Source: Flavobacterium sp. (GTDB lineage Bacteria; Bacteroidota; Bacteroidia; Flavobacteriales; Flavobacteriaceae). From it: a DNA stretch of 64,000 nucleotides. Shown here piece after piece: positions 25,517-34,805 of the stretch (positions are counted from its first letter, which is position 1; every line of letters begins with the position of its first letter). The position numbers were made by a program, and so were the translations under genes. The notes under the pieces are model-generated. The model saw nothing but the letters and a program-made list of their open reading frames with translations, was not told the origin of the DNA and did not search any database. The stretch lies in contig NZ_JAPZSU010000012.1 of the NCBI RefSeq assembly GCF_027531905.1, positions 28,672 to 92,671 of the forward strand. Reading direction: 5' to 3'.

Positions 25517-28156
25517 ATGATAAAAAAACTACTTTTTTCTCCGTCTTTTCGGAGTGTTTACTTTTTTTTAGGCTTATTTTTCTTTTTTCTATCGTCTACT
25601 AATGCTAGAGCACAATGTGCAGGTAGTGATAATGCTGTAGAAATTTGTAACATAACCGATCCCAGTAGTGCCTCGATTAATCTTTTCAGTTTACTTGGCG
25701 GTAGTCCTACAGCTGGTGGTGTTTGGAAGGATGTTGATAAATCAGGTGGCTTTGATAAAACTACAGGGGTTTTAAACGCACAACAAATAAAGAAAAGTGG
25801 TATTTATCATTTTACCTATACCGTAACGAATGTTACAGGTTGCGTAGATAACACAGCAGAGCTAACGGTAACAATTGGGGGTTATGCCGGAGTCCCTGCC
25901 CCAAATTCTTCAATTTGCAATACAGAACTTGCTTTTAATTTATTTCAAGTATTTGATGGTAATTTTTTATCGCCTCAAACCGGGGGTATTTGGAAAGGGA
26001 ATACAACTAATTTAGGATTGAATGATAATTTATTGGATGCTTCGGTATTAAACCCAGGGAGTACTTATTCATATACTTATACAGTTCCAACTGTTGGTAA
26101 TTGTCCAGTGCCGCCTCCAGTGACAGTTTTTGTAACCATATATCGTTCACCAATTTCTGGAGTACCTACAAATATCAGTTTATGTTCGAATGAATTAAGT
26201 ACCAATACCAATTTTAATTTAAACAATCTATTAGTTGGTGAAGATAGTGATGGTACTTGGACAGAATTTGGAACCTCAGAGATAAGTGATGATGAGGATA
26301 ATCAAGTGAATTTACTAGCTATTTATAACAAGTTTGGCCCTGGAGTTTATCGTTTTGCTTATACGGTGTTATCTAAAAGTAATGTTTGCGCTGATCAGAA
26401 ATCAGAAGTAGAAATTACAATTGAAAAGCAACGTGATTATACTGGTGCTACTTTGCTTGTGAATTCAGATATATGTGAAAATGAAATTACTACAGCTACT
26501 TATACTGCAACTTTATCACAAGGAAATAATCTAATTCCGGATGGTAATTATGAGATTACCTATAGTGTTTCGGGTAATCTGCCTATAAAAACCATACAAC
26601 CTTTTGTTGGGGGAAAATTAGTCTTTCCAATTGAACGTACTAATTTTCAAAATGTTAATGACTACACTGTTAAAATTGAAGAGATTAAGCAAGTGACAAG
26701 CACAAACATTTGTAAGGCTAATATTGGTACGGTTGAAGATATTTTGCATGTTTATGCGATACCAAATATAAATAGTGCTACTCTCAAAATTGATCCTATC
26801 TGCCAAGGCGAGAATGCCACAGTAGTACTCTCTGGGATTTCTAATCTTACCAACGGTACTTATACAATTTTATATAATTTAAGTGGTTTGAATGGAGCAG
26901 CTGCTATTTCAGCCGACATCAATGTAGTAGGTGGGATTTCAAGTTTTGTTATTCCTTCTAACTTGATTCCAGTTGCTGGCACTACCACTATCACTATTAC
27001 TAAAATTTTGAATAAAATTTCTAATTGTGCCAATAGTACAACCATAAAAAAAGAATTTATTGTAAATGCTTTACCAATACTGACTAATTTGATTATGACG
27101 GTAAATGATGTTTGTCAAGGTTCGCCCACAAGTGTAAAACTAACGGGATTAGAAAACTTGTCAGCAACTACCATTAGCTATACCATATCAGGAGCTAATA
27201 CAGTTGCAACAAAAACGATTTCAATAAACGTGATAGCTGGTGCTGTAAGTTTTACTATTCCCTCCTCCGAAATACCAAATATAGGAACAACAACCATAAC
27301 CATTGCTAATGTTACAAACGCTTCGACTGGTTGTTCAATTGTAGCGTCATTTTCTAAGACGTTTAGCATCAATTCAATTCCATCTGTACCAATAGCGCCA
27401 AATAATCAGCCTTTTTGTGCTAATGATAATGCAACCTTGGGGAATTTAATTCCAAAAGGAAATCAATACATATGGTATGATTCTCCTAGCGGCACACAAC
27501 CCTTAGCTGCAAACACAAAATTGATTACGGGGAAGTACTATGTAAGAGAAAGAAATGTTTCCGGTTGTGAGTCCAATGCAGCATTGGTCAATGTAATCAT
27601 TACTAATGTCCCAATTCCAGTTTTAGCTGCTAATGGCCAAAATTTTTGTGGCGTAGATCAACCAACTATTTTGAGTTTATCTAATAAGACAAGTTTTACA
27701 GGAACCATTCAATGGTATGATGCATTAAATAATGGAAATGTATTAGAGAATTCTAAATTACTTGCGGAAGGTGCTACTTATTATGGTTTTGATTTTGATA
27801 GTGCTACAAATTGTACTTCAAGCCCATTGATCGTAACGGTTTCACTAAAAGATTGTACCGCAACACCGGATAATTTCTTTATCCCAGATGGGTTTTCCCC
27901 CAACGGAGACGGAATAAATGACTTCTTTCAAATTCAAAATATTGAATTTGTGTATCCTAATTATACGATAGAAATTTTTAATCGCTATGGCAATGTAGTA
28001 TTCAAAGGAGATGTAAATAAACCTGCTTGGGACGGAAAAAATGAAAATTCCAATTTTATAAGTGGCGAATCCGCAACCGGAGTTTATTTTTATAGTATTC
28101 ATTATAATAAAGACAATTTGCCTCCTAAACAAGGACAACTTTATTTAAATCGATAA
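25517..28156 (+). CDS. T9SS type B sorted surface protein (gliding motility-associated C-terminal domain)
   Basis: The 879-aa protein has a signal peptide ending near ARAQC. A series of Ig-like repeats of about 100 residues follows, each with paired Cys and phrases such as GGVWKDVD and GTYTILYNLSG. The C-terminal 100 residues are a type B sorting domain: DNFFIPDGFSPNGDGINDFF, YTIEIFNRYGNVVF, PAWDGKN, GVYFYSI. Such proteins cross the outer membrane through the type IX system and usually need the PorP/SprF-like protein encoded just downstream. It is the first gene of the operon. Confidence 0.92.
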   Translation: MIKKLLFSPSFRSVYFFLGLFFFFLSSTNARAQCAGSDNAVEICNITDPSSASINLFSLLGGSPTAGGVWKDVDKSGGFDKTTGVLNAQQIKKSGIYHFTYTVTNVTGCVDNTAELTVTIGGYAGVPAPNSSICNTELAFNLFQVFDGNFLSPQTGGIWKGNTTNLGLNDNLLDASVLNPGSTYSYTYTVPTVGNCPVPPPVTVFVTIYRSPISGVPTNISLCSNELSTNTNFNLNNLLVGEDSDGTWTEFGTSEISDDEDNQVNLLAIYNKFGPGVYRFAYTVLSKSNVCADQKSEVEITIEKQRDYTGATLLVNSDICENEITTATYTATLSQGNNLIPDGNYEITYSVSGNLPIKTIQPFVGGKLVFPIERTNFQNVNDYTVKIEEIKQVTSTNICKANIGTVEDILHVYAIPNINSATLKIDPICQGENATVVLSGISNLTNGTYTILYNLSGLNGAAAISADINVVGGISSFVIPSNLIPVAGTTTITITKILNKISNCANSTTIKKEFIVNALPILTNLIMTVNDVCQGSPTSVKLTGLENLSATTISYTISGANTVATKTISINVIAGAVSFTIPSSEIPNIGTTTITIANVTNASTGCSIVASFSKTFSINSIPSVPIAPNNQPFCANDNATLGNLIPKGNQYIWYDSPSGTQPLAANTKLITGKYYVRERNVSGCESNAALVNVIITNVPIPVLAANGQNFCGVDQPTILSLSNKTSFTGTIQWYDALNNGNVLENSKLLAEGATYYGFDFDSATNCTSSPLIVTVSLKDCTATPDNFFIPDGFSPNGDGINDFFQIQNIEFVYPNYTIEIFNRYGNVVFKGDVNKPAWDGKNENSNFISGESATGVYFYSIHYNKDNLPPKQGQLYLNR

Positions 28157-28184
28157 TTTATACTTTACCATTAAACCAAATTCA

Positions 28185-29120
28185 ATGAAAAAAATAATAC
28201 GTTTTGTGTTTTTTTTATTTTTTATAACAAAAGCCTCTGCGCAGCAAGATCCCCATTTTACTCAATATATGACTAATATGAGCGTGATTAATCCAGCTTA
28301 TACAACAGGAAATGCTTCTGTACTCAATTTAGGAAGTTTGTACCGCTATCAATGGTCAGGAATTAAAGGAGCCCCAAGAACGATAACTTTATTTGCACAT
28401 ATGCCTTTCTACGAAAAACTAGAAGGTGGATTTTCTTTGATTTCAGATGATATAGGAGATGGTGCTAAGAAGGAAACTAATTTTTTTGCTGATTTTGCAT
28501 ATAATTTTCAACTAAATGAGAGGCAACGCATAGCGTTTGGCGTTAAAGCGGGAGTCAGCGCTATTACTACAAATTTTAATGGATTCCGATTAAATAGTGG
28601 TAATAGCACTACTGATAATGCATTTGCTGAAAATATAAATGAAACGGTTCCTAATATTGGAGTTGGTGCTTATTTTTTTGGGGATAAATATTATGTTGGG
28701 CTCTCGATTCCCAACTTGCTTTCTGCGGAACATATCAAGTTTAGACCCACTATAAATTCCTTTGGCCCACAAGAAATCCATACTTTTTTTACGGGAGGAT
28801 ATGTACTTGATATTAATGAAGCATTTAAACTTAAGCCTGCTTTTATGACTGTTTTTGTAAAAGGAGCCCCAGTATCTGTAGATTTAACAGCAAATGTTTT
28901 GTACAACGAAAAGTTTGAATTAGGAGCGGCCTACCGCTTTAATGATTCGGTTAGTCTTTTGATGAATGTTAATGTAACGCCTAGCCTTAGAATTGGTTAT
29001 TCTTATGATTACACTACTTCTAATCTGAGTCAATTTAATTCGGGTTCACACGAAATTGTACTCTTGTATACTCTCAATTTATTAGGTAAAGGTTACGACA
29101 AATCACCAAGATTCTTTTAA
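28185..29120 (+). CDS. PorP/SprF family T9SS outer-membrane protein
   Basis: The 311-aa product starts with a signal peptide ending ASA and the family signature QQDPHFTQYMTNMSVINPAYTTG. A beta-barrel follows, with YRYQWSGIKGAPRT and SLRIGYSYDYTTSNLSQF. In Flavobacterium johnsoniae SprF is needed for secretion of the adhesin SprB, and paralogues are paired with other type B cargo. Here it lies 28 bp after such a cargo gene, so it is probably its dedicated partner. Confidence 0.93.
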   Translation: MKKIIRFVFFLFFITKASAQQDPHFTQYMTNMSVINPAYTTGNASVLNLGSLYRYQWSGIKGAPRTITLFAHMPFYEKLEGGFSLISDDIGDGAKKETNFFADFAYNFQLNERQRIAFGVKAGVSAITTNFNGFRLNSGNSTTDNAFAENINETVPNIGVGAYFFGDKYYVGLSIPNLLSAEHIKFRPTINSFGPQEIHTFFTGGYVLDINEAFKLKPAFMTVFVKGAPVSVDLTANVLYNEKFELGAAYRFNDSVSLLMNVNVTPSLRIGYSYDYTTSNLSQFNSGSHEIVLLYTLNLLGKGYDKSPRFF

Positions 29121-29131
29121 ATACTACAAAC

Positions 29132-31318
29132 ATGAAAAATATCTATATAATTCTAATCGTGTTAGTATACCAATTTGCGATTGGTCAACAACAAGAATTA
29201 CAACGCGCTAACGTTTTGTTTAATAAAACCTATTACAGTGCCGCAATTCCTTTATTTGAAGAAATAAACAAAAAAAGACCAACGAATGAAGTGATTCAGA
29301 AATTGGGAGATTGTTATTATTATACGAATCAGTATGATAAAGCACAAAGACAATATGCTCTTTTATCGAAAAAGAATGCTTTAACGGAAGAGTTTTATTT
29401 TAGACATGCACAAACATTAAAAGCTATTGGAAAATACGATGATGCCATTACTTTATTACGCCAATATTATACCGATGCCAATGATGCTACTGCCATTGAA
29501 AAATTAGAAGAAGGTATTAAACAGCTAAAAAACATAACCGCAATAGGCGACAGATTTGTAATTCAGAATTTGGCGCTAAATACCATGAATTCTGAGTTCG
29601 GTGGTGTGGTTTGGAACGATAATTTAGTATTTGCTGCGGTTAAATTAAAACCAAACCTTTTTGACAAAACTTATAAATGGAATAATGAATCCTATCTAAA
29701 TTTGGTGAGCATTCCATTGGCTGACGTCAATTCAAAAGACACTTTAGTGAATTATTTTTCAAAAGATTTAAAATCAGCCTTGCATGAATCGAATGCTGTA
29801 TTTACGAATGATGGTAAAACAATGTATTTTACTAGAAACAATTCAAAAAACGGAAAGAGAGTTAAAAACAGTGCTAAGGTTTCGAATATTCAAATTTTTA
29901 GGGCTGATTTTGTAAATAATAAATGGACCAATATTCAATCTTTACCGTTCAATAGTCCTGAGTATTCCGTAGAGCATCCAGCGCTGAGTCCAGATAATAA
30001 AACCTTGTATTTTGCTTCAGATATGCCAGGGACTTTGGGATCCTTAGACATTTTTAGCGTGACTATTGAAGGCACAAGTTATGGAAAACCAGTGAATCTT
30101 GGGAAACAAATAAACACTGTTAAGAGAGAACAATTTCCATTTGTTTCCAATGACAATAAATTATATTTTTCTTCGAATGGACATGAAGGATATGGTGGTT
30201 TAGATATTTTTGTTTCTGATTTAGGCGCTACTTTATTAAAAGCTTCGAACGTTGGGCTACCAGTCAATTCTGGTTATGACGATTTTGCTTTTTACATTAA
30301 TTCAGATTCAAAAGAAGGCTTTTTTAGTTCGGATAGACCCGGCGGAAAAGGAAAAGATGATATATACGCTTTAAAAGAAACCAAAGAGTTACTGATTGAG
30401 AATTGCAAACAGTATATTGCAGGAACGATCACTGATACAGATTCACATCTCGCACTCGATAAGGCACTCGTAGTGCTAAAAAATGGGAGCAACCATGAAT
30501 TGGAAAGAGTGATTACCTCGATAGATGGAAAGTTCCATTTTGCAATTGAATGTGAATCTAAGTATTCAATAAGCGTTACCAAAGAAAACTATACTGAAAA
30601 CTCTAGAAATTTATCAAGCACTGCGGAAAGAAATATGAGCAATGATGGATCTATGACTATTCGTTCTTTGGAAGCAATCAAAAAAGAGCAACAATTTATT
30701 CTTGACCAAAAAAAGGCGAATGATTTATTAATCGCCCAACAATTGAAAGCGGCTGAACTAGTTGCCTTGGCAAAAAAGAAAAAAGAAGAGGCTATAGCAC
30801 TCGAAAATAAAAAGAAGGAAGATTTGGCAGCCCTTTCTCAACTGAAAAAGGACAAAGAATTAGCTGATAAAAAAGCTGCTGAACTTGCAATTGCTAAGAA
30901 AAAAGAAAAAATGGCCACTATTATTGCAGCAGAAAAAGATGTGGTAAAAGAAAAAGATAGATTAATGATCAAAACTGATCCAATATATTTTGATTATACT
31001 ATGTGGTATATACGAAAAGAATCAAAAAAAATATTGAATCGTGTGGTTGAATTAATGAAGAAATATCCAGAAATGGTAGTAGAGATTGGTTCGCATACTG
31101 ATAATCGTGGGAACCAGATATTTAATGCTGAGCTTTCTCAAAAAAGAGCTGATGCTACCAAAGCGTACATAATAGAACAAGGAATTTCTAAAAATAGAAT
31201 TACGGCAAAAGGCTATGGTGAATCGGTTCCTATAGTGAAATGCATCCCTGAAGATTCATGTGATGAGGAACAACATGAACTGAATCGAAGAAGTGAATTT
31301 GTGATTAAAAACTTATGA
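29132..31318 (+). CDS. PorE-like periplasmic protein: TPR, beta-propeller, CarboxypepD_reg and OmpA domains
   Basis: Domain order in 728 aa: signal peptide (to FAIGQ), TPR-like helices (about 20-130), WD40/PD40 beta-propeller blades (about 150-390, SPEYSVEHPALSPDNKTLYFASD), carboxypeptidase regulatory fold (about 425-490), a Lys/Ala-rich coiled coil (about 510-610), then an OmpA domain (GSHTDNRGNQIFNAELSQKRA) that binds peptidoglycan. PorE of Porphyromonas has the same TPR-propeller-CRD-OmpA plan and anchors the T9SS. Located 11 bp after the PorP/SprF gene, it may anchor that paralogous complex. Confidence 0.88.
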   Translation: MKNIYIILIVLVYQFAIGQQQELQRANVLFNKTYYSAAIPLFEEINKKRPTNEVIQKLGDCYYYTNQYDKAQRQYALLSKKNALTEEFYFRHAQTLKAIGKYDDAITLLRQYYTDANDATAIEKLEEGIKQLKNITAIGDRFVIQNLALNTMNSEFGGVVWNDNLVFAAVKLKPNLFDKTYKWNNESYLNLVSIPLADVNSKDTLVNYFSKDLKSALHESNAVFTNDGKTMYFTRNNSKNGKRVKNSAKVSNIQIFRADFVNNKWTNIQSLPFNSPEYSVEHPALSPDNKTLYFASDMPGTLGSLDIFSVTIEGTSYGKPVNLGKQINTVKREQFPFVSNDNKLYFSSNGHEGYGGLDIFVSDLGATLLKASNVGLPVNSGYDDFAFYINSDSKEGFFSSDRPGGKGKDDIYALKETKELLIENCKQYIAGTITDTDSHLALDKALVVLKNGSNHELERVITSIDGKFHFAIECESKYSISVTKENYTENSRNLSSTAERNMSNDGSMTIRSLEAIKKEQQFILDQKKANDLLIAQQLKAAELVALAKKKKEEAIALENKKKEDLAALSQLKKDKELADKKAAELAIAKKKEKMATIIAAEKDVVKEKDRLMIKTDPIYFDYTMWYIRKESKKILNRVVELMKKYPEMVVEIGSHTDNRGNQIFNAELSQKRADATKAYIIEQGISKNRITAKGYGESVPIVKCIPEDSCDEEQHELNRRSEFVIKNL

Positions 31319-31403
31319 TAAATGTTTAGCTTCCAATTCGTTTGTAATGAATTTGGATTTTGTCTTTATATCTTTATAAGTTGCTGCAAAATTTTGAGGC
31401 TGT

Positions 31404-32048
31404 TTAGATGAAAACAATTCTGTTTTTTATAGCATAAAGGACTAATCCAATTCTAGTTTTAATTTCTAATTTTTCAAATAGGGATTCTCTGTAGCCATCG
31501 ATTGTCTTTGGGCTAAGGCACATTTCGTTAGCAATTTCCTTGTATGTTTTTTCGCTACATGCTAATTTAATAAAAATGAGTTCTTTTTCTTTTAAGGTGA
31601 TTTTTTTACTGTCACTATCAATTTTATTAATCAAAATAGAGGAAACCAACTCTGTAAAATAATAGCCCTTTTCGATTACCGCAATAATTGCTTCTTGAAA
31701 GATTTTTGGACTGGTATCCTTTAGTAAATATCCTTTGGCTCCATTGGTTATCATTTTTATGATGGTTTCATCGTCATTTTTTACTGAGAGCGCTATAACG
31801 TTCAGGTTGGGCTGGTTTTCCTTTATCCATTTAATGGTGCTTAACCCATCTAAAATAGGCATATTCACATCCAAAAGGACCAAATCGACAATGGTATCGG
31901 GGTTTTCCTGAAGATGATGGATAAATTCTTTACCATTCTCAAAGCTGTTTACCACTTCAAAATCATCAAAACTATTGATTAAGAGTTTTAAAGATTGAGA
32001 AAAGAGGAGATGATCATCTACTATGATTATTTTATTGGTAGTCTTCAT
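31404..32048 (-). CDS. NarL/LuxR-type response regulator
   Basis: The 214-aa regulator has a receiver (IIIVDDHLLFSQSLK, phospho-Asp in LVLLDVNMPILDG, Lys in LLKDTSPKIF) and a LuxR helix-turn-helix (CSEKTYKEIANEMCLSPKTIDGYRESLFEKL). It overlaps the histidine kinase gene by 17 bp and is the last gene of a four-gene operon. The likely target is the divergent DUF2589 gene set or its own operon, by position only. Confidence 0.92.
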   Translation of the reverse strand: MKTTNKIIIVDDHLLFSQSLKLLINSFDDFEVVNSFENGKEFIHHLQENPDTIVDLVLLDVNMPILDGLSTIKWIKENQPNLNVIALSVKNDDETIIKMITNGAKGYLLKDTSPKIFQEAIIAVIEKGYYFTELVSSILINKIDSDSKKITLKEKELIFIKLACSEKTYKEIANEMCLSPKTIDGYRESLFEKLEIKTRIGLVLYAIKNRIVFI

Positions 32049-32826
32049 GATTTGGGGATAAAGGATATATTAACTTAATTGAGGTGCCCTTATTGTTGGA
32101 ATTTATATCTATTGATGCGCCAATAAGCTGGGCTCTTAGTTTCATATTGTTCAATCCAGAACCGGTATATAATTCATTGGTATTGTATCCAATTCCGAAA
32201 TCTGTTAAGGTTAACAGGAAATAATCTTTTGAAGTTTGAATGGTGATTTCAAAAGTTTCACTGTGCGAATGTTTTAAACTGTTGTGAATGGCTTCTTGAA
32301 AAATCCGGTAAATAAATAATTCGTGCTCGAAATCTATCGGTGGTGAAAGACCATCCCAGTTCAAGATGCACTTGATTTTTTTTAACTTTTTAATTTTATC
32401 TAAGTCTAATTGAATCGCCTCAATAAAATTGTATTGTAAGGTATTTTCTTTGTTTATTATTGTTGATAAAATTCTAATTTCATCTAATGCGTTGGCGATA
32501 AGGTCTTTTAAGTCAATAAGATCTTTGGGTTTGACAATCTTTTTTTCATTATGTAGAAATAAGTTGAGTTGCATTATGGCCACAGATAAAATTTGACCAA
32601 TATTGTCATGAAGTTCTTTGCTAATTTCGGATAAGGTTTGATCTTTGATTTCTATCCTTGTTTTTACTAGTTCGGATTGAAAGTAATGTTCGGACTTCAT
32701 TTGTTCAATCAAAAAAGAATTCTTTTTCTTTGAAAAATAGAAGAACAAAGTCAGTAGTATTACAATTAAAGTAAAGAATACTATACTTAGTGAAATAATT
32801 AATAGTTGTATCTCTTTTCGCTCCAT
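32032..32826 (-). CDS. Sensor histidine kinase (HisKA_3 / HATPase)
   Basis: The 264-aa kinase has one N-terminal transmembrane helix (LLIISLSIVFFTLIVILLTLFFYF), the HisKA_3 phospho-acceptor in SKELHDNIGQILSVAIMQL, and an ATPase domain with HNSLKHS (N box) and TGSGLNNMKLRAQ (G box). It lacks a sensory domain of its own, so the seven-helix protein encoded immediately upstream (28-bp overlap) may supply sensing. It pairs with the regulator downstream. Confidence 0.92.
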   Translation of the reverse strand: MERKEIQLLIISLSIVFFTLIVILLTLFFYFSKKKNSFLIEQMKSEHYFQSELVKTRIEIKDQTLSEISKELHDNIGQILSVAIMQLNLFLHNEKKIVKPKDLIDLKDLIANALDEIRILSTIINKENTLQYNFIEAIQLDLDKIKKLKKIKCILNWDGLSPPIDFEHELFIYRIFQEAIHNSLKHSHSETFEITIQTSKDYFLLTLTDFGIGYNTNELYTGSGLNNMKLRAQLIGASIDINSNNKGTSIKLIYPLSPNHEDYQ

Positions 32827-33446
32827 AAAAATCCAATGATAAAACAGCTGTTCATTAATAGATTCAATATAAAAAGCACTAGGCTAAATATTGATTCATC
32901 ATTTTTTATTAAAAACCATTTTATGGCCAGCATAAAAGGTAGGAAAGGGACGTGAAAAAGTAAAATTCCAAGGATAAACCAAAAGTAAATGGATTTCTTG
33001 AAATTAAGTATTTTTTCGGAATTAAATATTTCTACGAAGTAACAACACGATAAAAGCAAAACAAAAATGACTCCAAGAGCAAAACTATTGGTGAACACCG
33101 TATCGTTTTGGTACTGAAAATAGTAAAGGTTAAAAAAGTAGAAAAAATAAAAGGTGATTAAGAAGCTAATAGCAATCCTTTTGCATGCTAATTTTTGTAA
33201 GAGCGCATACAATAATAGGATGTAGGCGCTAAAACTAGCGAGCATATAGAAATTATAAACTGGAAAATTGATTAATCCAGTCCATGAAGTAAAATACTTG
33301 CCTATAAATTCTGTTAAAAACGAGAATACAATGATATACAATACAAATTTAGCTTTATTATTAGGCAATTTATGATAGAATCGAAATCCTACTAAACTTG
33401 ATAATAAAGCTAAATAAATAATACAAAATCTTAAATCTTCAAACAT
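32799..33446 (-). CDS. Hypothetical membrane protein with about seven helices
   Basis: Family not recognised. The 215-aa protein is almost entirely hydrophobic, with about seven transmembrane helices (FCIIYLALLSSLVGF, FVLYIIVFSFLTEFIG, MLASFSAYILLLYALL and others). It has no catalytic motif I can see. It begins 3 bp after the 142-aa gene and overlaps the kinase gene by 28 bp. By context it could be the membrane sensor of the kinase. Confidence 0.75.
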   Translation of the reverse strand: MFEDLRFCIIYLALLSSLVGFRFYHKLPNNKAKFVLYIIVFSFLTEFIGKYFTSWTGLINFPVYNFYMLASFSAYILLLYALLQKLACKRIAISFLITFYFFYFFNLYYFQYQNDTVFTNSFALGVIFVLLLSCCYFVEIFNSEKILNFKKSIYFWFILGILLFHVPFLPFMLAIKWFLIKNDESIFSLVLFILNLLMNSCFIIGFLWSEKRYNY

Positions 33447-33449
33447 TTA

Positions 33450-33878
33450 TTAGATATAAGTGATTGGAGGAGGGTTACCAATGGAGCCATAGTTTAATGG
33501 CGCAATATTCAAGGAATCATCATTTTCTGCAGATTTTTCCATTTTGATGTTCTCAGTTGTTTTTTTAATTTTCTTTTTCCCAGTTGGTGCTAAAAATATA
33601 GTGGTCAATCCTGCTTTTTCAGCATAAGCTTTGTCTTCAGGATAAGCGCCAAAATGAAAACGTATTCCGTCGATTTCGCCTTTTTGCTTTTTTGCTTCAG
33701 CTTTTATATAGGCAATATAGTTTTCTAATTCCACAATAGAAAACCAAATAGCATTGGCATCTTCTTTTTTTATCGCTTCTTTAATCAAAGGATATCTGGT
33801 CTTGTTATAATTTTCATTTAGCAATTTAGCAAATTCCTTGGTAATAAGTTGTTTTGGTTTTCCTTGTTTTTGTTCCAT
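33450..33878 (-). CDS. Hypothetical 142-aa protein, first gene of the two-component operon
   Basis: Family not recognised, though proteins with this pattern recur in Flavobacteria. The N-terminal 90 residues are mainly helical (ITKEFAKLLNENYNKTRYPLIK, IWFSIVELENYIAYIKAEAKKQ) followed by GIRFHFGAYPEDK and TIFLAPTGKKK. The C-terminal part is a charged linker with a polar Pro-rich end. No signal peptide. It is the first gene behind the minus-strand promoter at 33923-33953. Confidence 0.72.
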   Translation of the reverse strand: MEQKQGKPKQLITKEFAKLLNENYNKTRYPLIKEAIKKEDANAIWFSIVELENYIAYIKAEAKKQKGEIDGIRFHFGAYPEDKAYAEKAGLTTIFLAPTGKKKIKKTTENIKMEKSAENDDSLNIAPLNYGSIGNPPPITYI

Positions 33879-33922
33879 AATGTTTTTTAGTTAAGGTTAA
33901 TTTATAGTAAAAGGTAACAGGA

Positions 33923-33953
33923 CAAAACTATTTTAATTCTTGAGATAGGACAA
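33923..33953 (-). promoter_or_regulatory. Promoter of the 142-aa/7-TM/kinase/regulator operon
   Basis: On the minus strand TTG (33953-33951), 20 bp, then TAGTTTTG (33930-33923) fits the consensus. The first start codon is about 45 nt further downstream. Confidence 0.6.
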
Positions 33954-33976
33954 GGGGAAATTCCCCCTTTTTTTTA
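33952..33976. promoter_or_regulatory. Near-perfect 18-bp dyad at the -33 element (operator or terminator-like)
   Basis: AAGGGG-AAATTC-CCCCTT (33952-33969) is an 18-bp dyad with one mismatched pair. Its edge overlaps the -33 TTG of the minus promoter. A T-run follows on the plus strand, so it could also be a terminator or attenuator in a leader reading toward the DUF2589 genes. Confidence 0.5.
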
Positions 33977-34131
33977 GGGTAAATTCAAAACGAAAAATAG
34001 GGTGTGTATGCTCTTTTGTGCAAACTTGTTATGACTCAACTTTGTATCAATCCATTTGGTGCACAAAATGGAGAGGTGGAATCTGAAAAACCTTAGTAAG
34101 AGAGTAAGAGTTAAATTTTAAAATAATAAGT

Positions 34132-34734
34132 ATGTCAAATTTAATCGCAGAATTAAATAGTTTAGATTTTAGTGTTTACATTGGTGGACCTTTGCAAGCA
34201 GCTGTTCAAGCGCAAAACGCAGCCTCTATGGCACAAGTTAATTTTATTCAATCTATTGGATTTGAAGAGGGTGCTTCTCCTACTGATCCAAAAAAATTGC
34301 GTTATGTAGATTTCAATTACAAAAAATCAGTACCTAATCCAAATTATGATCCTGATCCTACAAAAGCAAACGATCCAGGAAATACAAAATTTGATGATAA
34401 AGAGGTAGAAATTAAAGTTCCGTTTTTGACGATGTTGTCTATTCCAAGTATCAGAATTGAGGAGATGACCATTGATTTCAATGCCAAACTTACTTCTACT
34501 GAGACCAAAAGTGTTTCTAGTGAGTTTGCTGCAAGTGCTGAACTGGGTATTAACTACAAAATTGTCAATTTCAAAGCTTCTGCTTCATATAAGAGAACTT
34601 CGGTTACTGGTTCCAATGTAGAGAAAACCTATAACCTTGGGGTTCACGTTCGCGCTGTAAATGATGAAATTCCAGCTGGGTTGGATCGAATCTTAACTAT
34701 GCTAGAAGATAGCATTACGAGTGTAAACGAGTAA
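34132..34734 (+). CDS. DUF2589 domain protein
   Basis: The 200-aa protein matches the DUF2589 pattern: GGPLQAAVQAQNAASMAQVNFIQSIGF near the N-terminus, then VDFNYKK, VPFLTMLSIPSIRIEEMTIDFNAKL, and a final beta-rich half with EFAASAELGINYKI. No signal peptide or membrane helix. The family has no assigned activity that I know. It begins a three-gene plus-strand set that diverges from the two-component operon, and a strong hairpin follows its stop. Confidence 0.83.
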   Translation: MSNLIAELNSLDFSVYIGGPLQAAVQAQNAASMAQVNFIQSIGFEEGASPTDPKKLRYVDFNYKKSVPNPNYDPDPTKANDPGNTKFDDKEVEIKVPFLTMLSIPSIRIEEMTIDFNAKLTSTETKSVSSEFAASAELGINYKIVNFKASASYKRTSVTGSNVEKTYNLGVHVRAVNDEIPAGLDRILTMLEDSITSVNE

Positions 34735-34742
34735 TAATGTTA

Positions 34743-34787
34743 AAATAGATTGGCTTTCTATTGATAAGTGATAGAAGCCAATCTATT
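34743..34787 (+). promoter_or_regulatory. Strong intercistronic hairpin between the two DUF2589-type genes
   Basis: AAATAGATTGGCTTtCTAT pairs with ATAGAAGCCAATCTATTT, about 18 bp of stem and a 9-nt loop. No T-run follows, so it is more likely an RNA stability or processing element than a full terminator. Confidence 0.6.
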
Positions 34788-34805
34788 TAAAAAAAATCAA
34801 AAACT

